A DNA stretch of 64,000 nt from assembly GCA_002471975.1 (NCBI GenBank), contig DKQZ01000112.1:1-64000 (forward strand), in the 5' to 3' direction. The translations under genes and the position numbers were made by a program. Positions 50,859 to 60,436 of this stretch are shown piece after piece. The notes beneath the pieces were generated by a model. That model was not told the origin of the DNA and did no database searches. It worked only from the letters and a program-made list of their open reading frames with translations. This DNA comes from Dialister sp. UBA7295. Its GTDB lineage: Bacteria; Bacillota; Negativicutes; Veillonellales; Dialisteraceae. How positions within the stretch are numbered: the first letter of the stretch is position 1; each line of letters opens with the position of its first letter.

Positions 50859-52070
50859 ATGATTCCGCGCCCTTTATACACTGATAAAATCATGGCTTAT
50901 GTGGACACTCCTTTTGTGAAAATACTGACCGGGGTCCGCCGCTCAGGTAAATCCACCATTTTGCAAATGATTCAGGAGAGACTCCAGGCGGAACGTCATA
51001 TTGCTCCGGAAGCCATGCTGAGCTATCGTTTTGACTCCATGGAATATGAAGATTTGCGTGCAAAAGATATGTTTCTTGAAATCAAAAACCATATCAATGA
51101 CGGATTCCATCATTATCTCTTCCTCGATGAAGTGCAGGAAATTGACGGCTGGGAGAAAGTGGTCAATTCCCTGGCTGCCGATTATGACGTGGACATCTAC
51201 GTCACCGGATCCAATTCCAGAATGATGTCCTCTGAAATTTCCACCTATCTGACCGGCAGATATATTTCCTTCCATATCTATACGTTGTCCTTTAAAGAAT
51301 ATCTGGATTTCACATCGACCTACAGGGAATTGAAAAGTCCCAGGGAAGAACTGCCAGAGTATATACGACTTGGCGGATTTCCTGCCATCCATCTCCGCCG
51401 TTACAGTCCGGACGAGGCCTATACCATCATCCGGGACATTTATAATTCCACTATTTTCTCCGATATTGTCCGGCGAAATCAGATCCGGAAAGTGGACCAG
51501 CTGGAGCGGGTCGTGAAATACACTTTCAACAATGTAGGAAATACGTTTTCTGCCAAATCCATTTCAGACTACCTGAAATCGGAACATCGAAAGCTCGATA
51601 ATGAAACTGTTTACGACTACCTTGAAAAGCTGGAAAAGGCATACCTGCTTCATCGCTGCAGCCGGTATGATCTGCAGGGAAAAGCCATCCTGAAAACGCA
51701 GGAAAAATTTTATCTCGCCGATACCGCCCTTCGTTACAGCGTACTCGGATACCAGACAAGTACACTGGCCTCCAGTCTGGAAAACGTCGTCTACCTGGAG
51801 CTTCTTCGCCGGGGATACACCGTTTATATCGGAAAACTTGGTACCGGAGAAATCGATTTCGTAGCCTCCCGGCAGGGCAGCCGGCTGTACATTCAGGTCA
51901 CGCAGGAAATATCTTCTGAAAAAACGGAAACAAGGGAATTCGGAAATCTGACCGCCATTCAGGACAATTATCCCAAGTACCTTCTGACCACCAGTCCCTT
52001 TGCCGGCGGAAATCATGAAGGCATTCATACCATGCATATCGCCGATTTTCTCTTAAGCAGTGAATTCTAA
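50859..52070 (+). CDS. AAA family ATPase with DUF4143 domain (first copy)
   Basis: A 403-aa protein of the COG1373 type. Walker A is GVRRSGKSTI (about 27-36), and the acidic Walker B region is HYLFLDEVQEIDGWEK (about 86-101). TGSNSRMMSSEISTYLTGR is sensor-like. The C-terminal DUF4143 domain includes VVYLELLRRGYTVYIGK and GEIDFVASRQGS, which resembles a nuclease-like core (E...D...K). The family's function is unknown. GGAGGTG precedes the ATG. It is a single gene with repeats abutting its promoter, paralogous to 54349-55626 (low similarity). Confidence 0.9.
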   Translation: MIPRPLYTDKIMAYVDTPFVKILTGVRRSGKSTILQMIQERLQAERHIAPEAMLSYRFDSMEYEDLRAKDMFLEIKNHINDGFHHYLFLDEVQEIDGWEKVVNSLAADYDVDIYVTGSNSRMMSSEISTYLTGRYISFHIYTLSFKEYLDFTSTYRELKSPREELPEYIRLGGFPAIHLRRYSPDEAYTIIRDIYNSTIFSDIVRRNQIRKVDQLERVVKYTFNNVGNTFSAKSISDYLKSEHRKLDNETVYDYLEKLEKAYLLHRCSRYDLQGKAILKTQEKFYLADTALRYSVLGYQTSTLASSLENVVYLELLRRGYTVYIGKLGTGEIDFVASRQGSRLYIQVTQEISSEKTETREFGNLTAIQDNYPKYLLTTSPFAGGNHEGIHTMHIADFLLSSEF

Positions 52071-52072
52071 AT

Positions 52073-52101
52073 AAAAAAGCGTCCTTCACGGACGCTTTTT
52101 T
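52073..52101. terminator. Bidirectional terminator
   Basis: AAAAAAGCGTCC-TTCAC-GGACGCTTTTTT, between the convergent ATPase and aldolase genes. Confidence 0.92.
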
Positions 52102-52102
52102 A

Positions 52103-52876
52103 TTATTTCCTGATTTCCCCCACAATGGCCCGATAGGCTTTTGTGAATTCGATGGAATCGATGCTGTTGGCCACGGCGTCATAGCCTTCGGAAAGGCGAA
52201 GCCGGGCTTCTTCTGCATTATTCGTATAGATGAGGCAGAGTTTTCCCGCCTTGCGGCAGGCTTTATGGATTCGCCCGAGGGCGGCCTTGAAGGCCGGGCT
52301 TCCCCACTGTCCCGGGATGCCCATGGAAATGGACAGGTCGAAGGGTCCGATGAAAATGCCGTCAAGGCCTTCTAGGTTCACGATTTCTTCGATGCTTTCC
52401 AGGGCTTCCACGGTCTCACACTGGGGAAGGACGAGGACTTTTTCATTGCTCTGCTTCATATAGTCTTCCAGGGTCCCTGCCGCCCAGGGTTCATTGCCAA
52501 AGCCGCTTCCCCTGGCCTTGATGAATCCGCGGTTCCCGAGAGGCGGGAATTTGGCGAGATCGATGAGCTTTTTGAAATCATCGATGGACCTGAGACAGGG
52601 AGCGATGATTCCCTCTGCCCCGTTGTCCACGGCCCGCTGGATTTCCTTGTGGGTCACGTCCCCGATCCGCACAATGGGAGAAAGCCCGCTCTTTGAAGCG
52701 GCATCGATCAAATCACTCATGGTCTCCGTATCGTAGGGACCATGCTCCGTATCGATGATGACGTAGTCAAGACCCGTATAGGAAAGACATTCCACGATGG
52801 GCACATTGGCCACGCCCAGAAACGTGCCGACAGCACATCCTTTTTCTCTAATCTTTTCTTTCAAAATGTTCAGCAT
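52103..52876 (-). CDS. HpcH/HpaI-type class II aldolase (2-keto-3-deoxy sugar acid aldolase-like)
   Basis: A 257-aa metal-dependent aldolase that releases pyruvate from 2-keto-3-deoxy acids such as deoxyglucarate. VIIDTEHGPYD (about 40), RIGDVTHKEIQRAVDNGAEGI and GIFIGPFDLSISMG (about 172) match the family, with metal-binding Glu in QCETVEALE. The substrate is unclear. GGGAG precedes the ATG. The transporter gene lies 78 bp upstream on the same strand and may bring its substrate in. Confidence 0.88.
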   Translation of the reverse strand: MLNILKEKIREKGCAVGTFLGVANVPIVECLSYTGLDYVIIDTEHGPYDTETMSDLIDAASKSGLSPIVRIGDVTHKEIQRAVDNGAEGIIAPCLRSIDDFKKLIDLAKFPPLGNRGFIKARGSGFGNEPWAAGTLEDYMKQSNEKVLVLPQCETVEALESIEEIVNLEGLDGIFIGPFDLSISMGIPGQWGSPAFKAALGRIHKACRKAGKLCLIYTNNAEEARLRLSEGYDAVANSIDSIEFTKAYRAIVGEIRK

Positions 52877-52953
52877 AAAACCACTCCCTATCTTATACAG
52901 AAAACTTCATACTGAGGCCGCTCCTCATTTCGCGGCCCCTTCACTGACCACTT

Positions 52954-54060
52954 TTACCCCGCAATGACTTCATAGCATCCCACCAGGATGACGAGGAATA
53001 CCCCATTCATCCAGGTAAAAGTGAAAAGAAATTTTCCTGCCTGCCCGAGTCTCGCGGTATAGATTTTATAGGAAATCAGGCTCGCCATGGAGGCAATGAG
53101 AGTTCCCAGGCCCCCGATGTCGGTGCCCAGCATGAGACCCGCATAATTTTCAGTAAATCCGGACAGGAGAATGGCTGCCGGCACATTGCTGATCACCTGG
53201 CTGGCCAGAAGGGACACCAGGAATTCATGACCCTCCGTGTGGGCGGTGAGGAAATTATAAATAAAATCGATGTGTTTCAGATTTCCAATGAAAATGAAAA
53301 AGGCGGCAAACGTAAGGAGCAGGATGTAATCCACCCGCTTCAGCACGGGCCGGTCAAAGAAAAAGACTGCCCCCAGCACCAGTCCGGTCGTCAGGCGCCA
53401 GTCCAGGATATTTCCTACGGTCATCATACAGAAAAGGAAAAGGACGCCGTACAGCACGAGCTGATGGATGGGCCAGTGGACAAGTCCCCCGTCGAGAGGT
53501 TTCACCGGGCGGGCCGGAAACAGGAAAAGGGAAAGGCAGAGCAGGAGGAAGGAAATCACCGTATAGGGCAGGAGCAGTGATACGAAGGAAAAGACATCCA
53601 TGCCCGAGACCAGGTAGAGGTACAGATTCTGCGGATTTCCTACGGGAGTGCACATGGAGCCCAGGTTGGCTGCAATCGTCTGGAGGAGGACGACTTTGAT
53701 CAATTCTTTTTCTTCCCCTGACTCATGAAAAGCCACCAGGGCAAAGGGGACGAAAGTGATGAGGGATACGTCATTCGTAATCCACATGCTGGCGAAGAAG
53801 CAGGCAAAAATCATGACCCCTGCCATCTGGCGGACCGTATGAAGAAGGCGGAAAAGGCGCACCGTCACCATGGCAAAAATCCCGGCTTTCTGCAGGCCCG
53901 CCACCACGGTCATGAGAGAGAAAAGAAGGCCCAGCACCCGGAAATCGATATAGGAAATATAATCCATGGAGGGCGGCACAAAAAATGCCGTCACAAAGGC
54001 CAGAAGGGCAGCGAGACAGAAGACAGTGTTCGCCTTGAAAAAAGAAATCAATTTCGTCAT
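52954..54060 (-). CDS. SLC13/CitM-type anion permease
   Basis: An inner-membrane carrier of 368 aa with about 10 helices, of the ion transporter superfamily (citrate, arsenite, dicarboxylate). Visible landmarks are ASMWITNDVSLITFVPFA (about 90-107) and NLGSMCTPVGNPQNLYLY (about 133-150), a paired re-entrant loop pattern; SNVPAAILLSGF and GTDIGGLGTL mirror it in the second half. It probably takes up a carboxylate. The ribosome site is weak; ATG at 54060 is preferred over GTG at 54066. Confidence 0.85.
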   Translation of the reverse strand: MTKLISFFKANTVFCLAALLAFVTAFFVPPSMDYISYIDFRVLGLLFSLMTVVAGLQKAGIFAMVTVRLFRLLHTVRQMAGVMIFACFFASMWITNDVSLITFVPFALVAFHESGEEKELIKVVLLQTIAANLGSMCTPVGNPQNLYLYLVSGMDVFSFVSLLLPYTVISFLLLCLSLFLFPARPVKPLDGGLVHWPIHQLVLYGVLFLFCMMTVGNILDWRLTTGLVLGAVFFFDRPVLKRVDYILLLTFAAFFIFIGNLKHIDFIYNFLTAHTEGHEFLVSLLASQVISNVPAAILLSGFTENYAGLMLGTDIGGLGTLIASMASLISYKIYTARLGQAGKFLFTFTWMNGVFLVILVGCYEVIAG

Positions 54061-54156
54061 GGTCACTCACAATAAAAAATAGCTGTCATTTCTCCGTATC
54101 TTATCATGGAGAGGAATAGCGGTCAAAGAAATTATGATTTCTCATCCACCAGAGCA

Positions 54157-54294
54157 GATTTCCCGACAGATGAGGGGACGCTTTTCCGCCAAATGGAGGA
54201 ATGATTTTTCGCCAAATCAGGGATCGATTTTTCGCCAAATCAGGGATCGATTTTCCGCCAAATGAAGGATTAAATTTCCGCCAAATGAAGGAAA
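54157..54294 (+). repeat. Six 23-bp tandem repeats upstream of the second AAA ATPase
   Basis: Exact 23-bp period from 54157: units at 54157, 54180, 54203, 54226, 54249 and 54272. Units 3 and 4 are identical (core TTCGCCAAATCAGGGATC). Units 5 and 6 carry TCCGCCAAATGAAGGA; unit 1 is degenerate. The array ends 4 bp before the -35 box. Confidence 0.93.
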
Positions 54295-54298
54295 ATCG

Positions 54299-54327
54299 TT
54301 GAATAAAGGAAAATACCATGTTACTAT
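54299..54327 (+). promoter_or_regulatory. Promoter of the second AAA/DUF4143 gene
   Basis: TTGAAT, 17-bp spacer and TACTAT, 21 bp before the ATG, the same distance as in the first copy. Confidence 0.75.
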
Positions 54328-54348
54328 TATAAAAAAGGAGGTGCCCTG

Positions 54349-55626
54349 ATGAGTGATTACAAGAATCGTATAGCTGATATTCTCGTAGAACGCCGATTAA
54401 AGAATAAGGGTGCCCTTCTCATTGAAGGGCCTAAATGGTGTGGAAAAACTACCACTGCCGAGCAGCATGCCAAAAGCATTCTTTATATGTCAGATCCTGA
54501 CAAAATGGAGCAGAATCTGCAGTTGGCCGATATCAGCCCCAAAGCACTGCTTCAGGGAGAAGAACCAAGACTGATTGACGAATGGCAGCTGGCTCCCGGG
54601 CTTTGGGATGCCGCCCGTTTTGAAGTGGATCACCGAAAGGGATTCGGTCATTTCATCCTGACCGGGTCTGCCGTGCCCGCAGATCATTCAAAAATCCACC
54701 ATACCGGCACCGGACGTTTCGCCTGGATCCGGATGCGCCCCATGAGTCTATGGGAGTCCGGCGAATCCAGTGGCGAAGTGAGCCTTCAGGACCTTTTTGA
54801 AAATCCGGAAATGGAAATCATGGCAGAAAACAGGCTGTCCCTGAAGGATATTACCTTCCTGATCTGCCGCGGAGGCTGGCCGGAATCCACGCTGCTAAGC
54901 GGGGAAGATGCACTGGAACAGGCCTTTGATTACTATGATGCTGTCGTGAAATCAGATATTTCCCGAGTGGATGGTATCCAGAGAAACGAGGAACGAGTCC
55001 GTCACCTCATGCATTCCTATGCCAGGAATCAGGGTTCTCAGGCAAGTCTCCCCGCCCTTTGTGAAGACATCAGGGCAAATGATGATGCTTCTCTCAGTGT
55101 CGATACCATTTCTTCCTATACCAATGCCCTGAGGCAGATATTTGTCATTGAAGATATGCCTGCCTGGAATCCTAACCTCCGGTCAAAAACAGCCATTCGT
55201 ACCTCGGATACCCGCTATTTCGTAGATCCTTCCATCGCTTCTGCCGCACTGGGTATCGGGCCGGGAGACCTTGAAAATGATCTGAATACCTGCGGTCTTT
55301 TCTTTGAGACTTTATGCATCCGGGATTTGAGGGTTTTTGCGGATACTTTAAATGGCAAAGTGTACCACTACCGGGACAAAAACGATCTGGAGTGCGATGC
55401 TGTCATTCATTTAAGAGATGGCCGCTATGGTCTTGTCGAAATCAAGCTGGGTGGAAATAAACAGATTGAAGATGGTGTAAAAACATTGACAAAACTGGCA
55501 GGACAGCTGGACACTACGAAGATGAAGAATCCCTCCTTTCTTATGGTTCTTACAGGAACTGCGCCCTATGCCTACCGAAGAAAAGATGGGGTTTATGTGG
55601 TCCCCATAGGCTGCCTGAAAAATTGA
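54349..55626 (+). CDS. AAA family ATPase with DUF4143 domain (second copy)
   Basis: A 425-aa COG1373-type protein. Walker A is EGPKWCGKTTTAEQ (about 26-39) and the acidic region is EEPRLIDEWQLAPGLWD (about 71-88). TGSAVPADHSKIHHTGTGR is sensor-like. DUF4143 spans about 195-400 with FFETLCIRDLRVFAD and DLECDAVIHLRDGRYGLVEIKLG, where the D...E-x-K pattern resembles restriction-like nucleases. Function unknown. AGGAGGTG precedes the ATG. Gene order is repeats, promoter, ATPase, terminator, as a self-contained cassette. Confidence 0.9.
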   Translation: MSDYKNRIADILVERRLKNKGALLIEGPKWCGKTTTAEQHAKSILYMSDPDKMEQNLQLADISPKALLQGEEPRLIDEWQLAPGLWDAARFEVDHRKGFGHFILTGSAVPADHSKIHHTGTGRFAWIRMRPMSLWESGESSGEVSLQDLFENPEMEIMAENRLSLKDITFLICRGGWPESTLLSGEDALEQAFDYYDAVVKSDISRVDGIQRNEERVRHLMHSYARNQGSQASLPALCEDIRANDDASLSVDTISSYTNALRQIFVIEDMPAWNPNLRSKTAIRTSDTRYFVDPSIASAALGIGPGDLENDLNTCGLFFETLCIRDLRVFADTLNGKVYHYRDKNDLECDAVIHLRDGRYGLVEIKLGGNKQIEDGVKTLTKLAGQLDTTKMKNPSFLMVLTGTAPYAYRRKDGVYVVPIGCLKN

Positions 55627-55635
55627 CCTTCACAT

Positions 55636-55670
55636 AAAAAAACAGCATCGTTCATCGATGCTGTTTTTTA
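55636..55670. terminator. Bidirectional terminator
   Basis: AAAAAACAGCATCG-TT-CATCGATGCTGTTTTTT between the convergent ATPase and PagL-like genes. Confidence 0.92.
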
Positions 55671-55672
55671 TT

Positions 55673-56290
55673 TCAGAATCTATGCTCATAGCCAATCATG
55701 AATCCCGCGGCGTTGAAGCCGGGGTTATGACTTTTGAATCCGTTGGAGCAGTGCATATAGGACCAGCCGAGACGGATTCCGTTATCTTCGTTCCACCGGT
55801 AAGAAAGCCTTGGCCCGATGCGCCACATGAATCCGAAGGCCCTGCCCCTTGCGGGAAAGGCTTTGTCGTAAAGGAGAATGCTTCCCGTGCCGTCAAAGCC
55901 GCCGGAAAGTTTGCCGGAAATGGGCTTTTCCCAGCGGAGAAGGATGGAGGGACCGATGCCTGCCCCCTTGCTGTCCCGCCGGATATGATCATCCGACGTA
56001 TAGCCCGTGGCCCGCTGGATCGTGAGACCCTTCCAGATGGAGAAAGTGCCGTTCACTTTCCAGGGTTCGTAGACGTGAAGATCATAGGACTTGATATGCC
56101 TGTCCTTGTAGAACCTAGGCTCCATGTATTCCATTTCTATTTCCACCGGTTTCTTTTTAGCCGTGGAAATAGATGGGCCTGCTATGGAAAGGGGCTGCTC
56201 TTTCCCTTCTTCTGCGGAAGCTTCGGTGAAAAGACCGCCGGAGAGGAGGGCAGCCGCCAGAAAAATACCACAAACAAAATCAGCTTTCAT
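55673..56290 (-). CDS. Acyloxyacyl hydrolase, PagL-like lipid A 3-O-deacylase
   Basis: A 205-aa outer-membrane beta-barrel. After a signal peptide (ending near TEASA) come short amphipathic strands, and the C-terminal block YMHCSNGFKSHNPGFN (about 180-195) matches the PagL motif with catalytic His-Ser (here H-C-S-N-G) and the conserved N-P-G. The protein ends in an aromatic residue (EHRF), as expected for a BAM substrate. It would remove a 3-linked acyl chain from lipid A, which supports a lipopolysaccharide outer membrane. It follows the ATPase terminator and converges with it. Confidence 0.82.
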   Translation of the reverse strand: MKADFVCGIFLAAALLSGGLFTEASAEEGKEQPLSIAGPSISTAKKKPVEIEMEYMEPRFYKDRHIKSYDLHVYEPWKVNGTFSIWKGLTIQRATGYTSDDHIRRDSKGAGIGPSILLRWEKPISGKLSGGFDGTGSILLYDKAFPARGRAFGFMWRIGPRLSYRWNEDNGIRLGWSYMHCSNGFKSHNPGFNAAGFMIGYEHRF

Positions 56291-56403
56291 GATTAGAAAT
56301 ATCCTTTCCTTCCCCCAAATATCCCTTTCTCTGTGCTTTATAGTAACTCCGGGAAATATGAATTTTCAAGCCCCATCATTTGTCTTTTGTATAACTATCC
56401 AAT

Positions 56404-59400
56404 CTATTCGCTCTGTGCTTCCATTTCCCCTTCCACATCCAGGTAGAGTTCCTCCAGTTTCTTTTCCATTTCCTCATCGGCCTTCCAGAGGCCCCGTTTG
56501 TCCGCCTCCAGCAGGGTCTCGATGATCCGCTTTCGTGCCCAGGGATTCACATCGTTCATCCAGTCCGCCATGTCCTTATCCAGCACATATTTCTCCGCGT
56601 ACTGCTCATACATCCAGTCGTCCATGATTTTCGTGGTGGCGTCCCACTGATAGGAAATGGAAACCATATTGGAAAGATCGGCCGCCCCTTTGTAGCCGTG
56701 TTTCATCATGCCTTTGATATATTTCGGATTGATGGCTTCGGAGCGGAAGGTGCGGCGGGCCGTTTCCTGGACGGTCAGGACCTTCGGATTCCTGCGGTCC
56801 GTGGTGTCTCCGGCATAGGATTTCGGCGCTTTTCCCGAAATGGCCCGGACGGAAGCGATCATGCCCCCATGGTAGGCATTGTAATCGTCGGAGGAAAGCA
56901 TATTGGTCTCATGGTTATCTTCATTTTTGATGGTCACGTCCATATGGGAAAGCCGTTTCCGGAAAAGGTCGGGACGGAATTCGCCCCTCGCCTTTCCCCC
57001 ATAGGCATGACCGCCCCAGCGGATATAGACGTTGGAAAGATCGTCCAGGGTCTGCCAGTTCTTCGATTCCAGCAGATTTCCTATGCCGGCACCATAAGTC
57101 CCCGGGGCATCGCCGAAGATGCGGTAGGCCGCCTGCCGCCAGGCTTCCTCTCTGGAAATACCTTCCCTCATGAGGGCCTCACTGTCTTCGCTCACATGAC
57201 GTTTCACGAAATTATCCTCATCCCTCTCATCCAGCGATGAGGCGAGAAGGATGGCTCTGTCCAGAAGCTCGGCGGCCTGGGGCATGGTATCCCGGAAGAG
57301 TCCGGAAATCCGCCCGGTCACGTCGATCCTGGGCCTTTTGAGTTCGGAGAGAGGAATGACTTCGAGGTCTTTCACATAGCCGCTTCCCCGCTGCCATAGG
57401 GGTTTCAGACCGAGGAAATAAAGAAATTCCGCGATGCACTGTCCATGGCTTCTCATATTGGCCCCGGACCAGAGGACCATGCCGATATTTTCCGGATACT
57501 TTCCTTCGTCCGCGATATATTGGGTAATCACCTGATTGGCGAGATCCTGTCCCAGCTTCCAGGCTGCTTTTGTGGGAAGGAGCCTGGGGTCAAGGCCATA
57601 GAAATTGATGGCAGGCGGAAGGATGGATGGCCCCGACACGGCAGGGGATCCCGTGGCCCCGGGACGGATGTAATGACCGTCCAGGCCATTTTCAGCATGA
57701 ATCATTTCCTCCTTCGTGCGGGAAAGCTTTTCTTTCAGTTCTCCGCATGCAAAGGAAAGAAGGATTTTCAGTTTTTCCTGCCACTCTTTCGGCGCCGAAA
57801 GGACCGGTTCATGATGGAAAATACCGGAAATGGCCGCTTCGGAGAAATCCTTTTCCACGAGAAGGGAAATCATTTCTTTTTCTTCCTTCTGCGACCGGGC
57901 CAGAAGTTCGCCGCCCGTGAGGCCGCAGGGGTAAATATTTCCTGCCTTTTTCTTCATTTCCTCCGAAGAAATCCCGTAAAGCTCTCCCCAGAGGTCAGGT
58001 AGGGAGGGAACATCTCCCTGGGGGAACTGTAGGAGCCGCCCCAGGGTATCCGTCAGTATTTCTCCCGTCGGCATCTCTCCCAGCACATGAAGGCCCACAT
58101 GGGTCTCGCTGTCCCGTATTTCCTCAATAAACTCATGGAGACGGCTCACATAATCGCTGAAATCCTCCGAAAGAGGCACGTCCGTATCCAGGTCCAGCTT
58201 CAAGGCCAGCTTCCGGATGTCCTTTTCCGTGGACTTTTCCTGTCCTTCCCCGGCTTTTCGGAAATGGGCATATTCGTCAAGGAGCCTTTCCAGGTCTGCC
58301 AGTTCTTCATAAGTCCCCGATTCGGCCATGGGCGCGGGCAAGTGACTCACGAGGCAGGCACTCCCCCGCCGTTTGGCCTGGATCCCTTCTCCCACAATGG
58401 TCATGTGGTAGAAATACAGATTCGGCAGATCCCCCAGGGCGAGCTCCGGATAGCTTTCCCGGTCCAGGCCCACGCCCTTCCCCGGGAGCCATTCCAGATT
58501 TCCATGGGTGCCCACATGGATGACCATATCCGCCTTCCAGCTATCCCTCAGCCACTGATAAAAAGCCAGGTACTGATGGGTGGGCGCCACATAGGGATCA
58601 TGGTACAGTTTCCCCGGGTCCAGGCCATAGCCCCGGGCCGGCTGGACGGTGAGGAAAATATGGCCGTCCATGGTTCCGGGGACGAGAATATTTCCATCCT
58701 CCACCATGACAGACCCCGGCGCCCTGCCCCAGTCCTTTTCCAGCTGTGCTTTCACTTTCTCCGTAAAATGATGGTGGCCTTTGAGATATTCGGAGACCGG
58801 CAGCTTCTCACACTCTTTCACCTGCTCATCCGTCAGCATGTCCATATCGTTCGTGGCATGGGAAGTCATCTTCCGGATGAGCTCTGCCCCGTCCTTCGGA
58901 ATCCAGGGAACGTCATAGCCTTTCTCTTTCATGCGGAAGAGAAGCTTTTGGATGCTTTCCATGGTATCCAGGCCCACGGCGCTTCCGATATTTGAATTCT
59001 TCGGCGGATAATTGTGGAAAATGATGGCCACTTTCTTATCCTTATTTTCCTTCATGGAAAGGCGGGCCCACTTGCCTGCCTTCGACACCACCAGGCGCAT
59101 CCGCTCTTCCATGGGAAGATAACGGACAAGGCCCTCTTCATTCACTGTTTTGGATGCCAGAGGCACCGTATGAATGATACCGTCCACTTCCGGCATGGCT
59201 GCAGAAAAAGAAAGTTCCGCCATGGTGAGGCCTTCTGACGATGCCTGCCATTCTTCCTTCGGCATGATGAGGGAATAGGCCTCCAGCACAGGAATCCCTA
59301 TTTCCTCCATCTCCTTTGTGGAAATAGAACCGGACGCGGAAAAGGAAAATTTCATCACATTCACGATAGCCCTGACGACTGGCCGATTGCCATCCATGAA

Positions 59401-60105
59401 GTACCTGTGGAAAATTTCGGAAATGGAAGGCGCACCGAGAGACGTGTCGGGAATGCCGTTCGTAAAGACGGGGACCACATTGTACCCCTGCCGCTCCGCT
59501 TCCCGGACAAAAGAAGCCTGGTACGAAAGGTCGTCCCAGATCCATTCATCCCGGTAAAAAAGCATACCCAGGGCAGGCCGGCCGGGTTTGAAAAACCTCT
59601 CCCGATAAGCTGCGGGGTCGGTCATACACTTCCCGTCCATATCAGGATGGTAAATCCCCGCCCAGCAGAGCTTCTCCGGCGCCTTCACCTTCTCATTTTC
59701 TCCGCTCAAAAGGCTCTGGGCATAGAGCCAGAAATTTTTATAATTTTCCATGCCTCCGTACTGGGCATACTGCTGCAGCACCTGGATGGCCGGATGCTCC
59801 AGGCCCCGGCCTGCTTCCCCTTCTGCCGATCCTGCGGCATCCATGAAATAAGGAATATTTTCCTTCTCCATAAAGAACCGGCACCGGTCCCAGAACCGGG
59901 TACGAATCGTATTTCCCATCCACCGGATGAGAACAAGAGAAGCAGAAGAAAGCCTTTCCTCCCAGTCCCGAGTCCATCGGCTGTCACTTGCAATCTTCAG
60001 CACATCACAGTCCCCATGAAGCTTTCCCGCCGCCCTCAAACTGCGGCACGCCGCCCCCATCATGGCATATCGCCGGTCCACATTGGTGATGTAAAGAATA
60101 TTCAT
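56404..60105 (-). CDS. cobN: Cobaltochelatase CobN-like subunit
   Basis: A 1233-aa protein of the CobN/BchH large chelatase family, which binds the macrocycle and metal. Family blocks seen include YHPDMDGKCM, IIFHNYPPKNSNIGSAVG (about 352), HVGTHGNLEWLPGKGVGLD (about 527) and EDNHETNMLSSDDYNAYHGGM (about 1065). No CobS/CobT or ChlI/ChlD AAA partners are nearby. The divergently oriented TonB receptor 331 bp away suggests metal or corrinoid handling. It may insert cobalt or nickel into a tetrapyrrole scavenged from outside; that is inference. A TATAAT lies about 65 bp before the start. Confidence 0.92.
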   Translation of the reverse strand: MNILYITNVDRRYAMMGAACRSLRAAGKLHGDCDVLKIASDSRWTRDWEERLSSASLVLIRWMGNTIRTRFWDRCRFFMEKENIPYFMDAAGSAEGEAGRGLEHPAIQVLQQYAQYGGMENYKNFWLYAQSLLSGENEKVKAPEKLCWAGIYHPDMDGKCMTDPAAYRERFFKPGRPALGMLFYRDEWIWDDLSYQASFVREAERQGYNVVPVFTNGIPDTSLGAPSISEIFHRYFMDGNRPVVRAIVNVMKFSFSASGSISTKEMEEIGIPVLEAYSLIMPKEEWQASSEGLTMAELSFSAAMPEVDGIIHTVPLASKTVNEEGLVRYLPMEERMRLVVSKAGKWARLSMKENKDKKVAIIFHNYPPKNSNIGSAVGLDTMESIQKLLFRMKEKGYDVPWIPKDGAELIRKMTSHATNDMDMLTDEQVKECEKLPVSEYLKGHHHFTEKVKAQLEKDWGRAPGSVMVEDGNILVPGTMDGHIFLTVQPARGYGLDPGKLYHDPYVAPTHQYLAFYQWLRDSWKADMVIHVGTHGNLEWLPGKGVGLDRESYPELALGDLPNLYFYHMTIVGEGIQAKRRGSACLVSHLPAPMAESGTYEELADLERLLDEYAHFRKAGEGQEKSTEKDIRKLALKLDLDTDVPLSEDFSDYVSRLHEFIEEIRDSETHVGLHVLGEMPTGEILTDTLGRLLQFPQGDVPSLPDLWGELYGISSEEMKKKAGNIYPCGLTGGELLARSQKEEKEMISLLVEKDFSEAAISGIFHHEPVLSAPKEWQEKLKILLSFACGELKEKLSRTKEEMIHAENGLDGHYIRPGATGSPAVSGPSILPPAINFYGLDPRLLPTKAAWKLGQDLANQVITQYIADEGKYPENIGMVLWSGANMRSHGQCIAEFLYFLGLKPLWQRGSGYVKDLEVIPLSELKRPRIDVTGRISGLFRDTMPQAAELLDRAILLASSLDERDEDNFVKRHVSEDSEALMREGISREEAWRQAAYRIFGDAPGTYGAGIGNLLESKNWQTLDDLSNVYIRWGGHAYGGKARGEFRPDLFRKRLSHMDVTIKNEDNHETNMLSSDDYNAYHGGMIASVRAISGKAPKSYAGDTTDRRNPKVLTVQETARRTFRSEAINPKYIKGMMKHGYKGAADLSNMVSISYQWDATTKIMDDWMYEQYAEKYVLDKDMADWMNDVNPWARKRIIETLLEADKRGLWKADEEMEKKLEELYLDVEGEMEAQSE

Positions 60106-60436
60106 AAATGCCTCAACTCTTGAAAATCGTAATAATAAATCCGGAAAACCAGTCTGTGATAACTAAAATTATACATCATGTTTACTTTAATTGTTTATTA
60201 TTACGGCATTTTATTTTATCTGTTGGAAATTTATTATGTTTTGATTGATAAATATATTAGAAATTGCTATACTAGCCATAAATGAAGCAAAAAATGGAAA
60301 ATAATAAAAATAACGACCATGCTCCATTGCATCATTTTGAATACACTTGAAAAAGGGCCGTGAGAACACTGTTCCAGTTTCTTATGCTCATTTTTTATTG
60401 GGCATAACAAAATCATCCAAAGGAGAGGGATATTTT
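60106..60436. other. Divergent cobN/TonB receptor control region
   Basis: 331 bp, AT-rich. It holds the TonB receptor promoter (60245-60273), a minus-strand TATAAT at 60168-60173 for cobN, and a leader of about 160 nt with hairpin TTATGCTCA...TGGGCATAA at 60382-60407 upstream of the ribosome site. No B12-box (cobalamin riboswitch) was seen. An A/T-rich dyad here could be a Fur- or metal-regulator site, but none is clear. Confidence 0.55.
60245..60273 (+). promoter_or_regulatory. Promoter of the TonB receptor gene
   Basis: TTGATA, 17-bp spacer and TATACT. Confidence 0.78.

Noticed and set aside
54104..54319. Short frame across the 23-bp iterons
   Set aside because: It is produced by the tandem repeat and overlaps the promoter; no ribosome site.
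60106..60436. Cobalamin riboswitch upstream of the TonB receptor
   Set aside because: No B12 box or matching stem pattern was found; only one small hairpin is visible.
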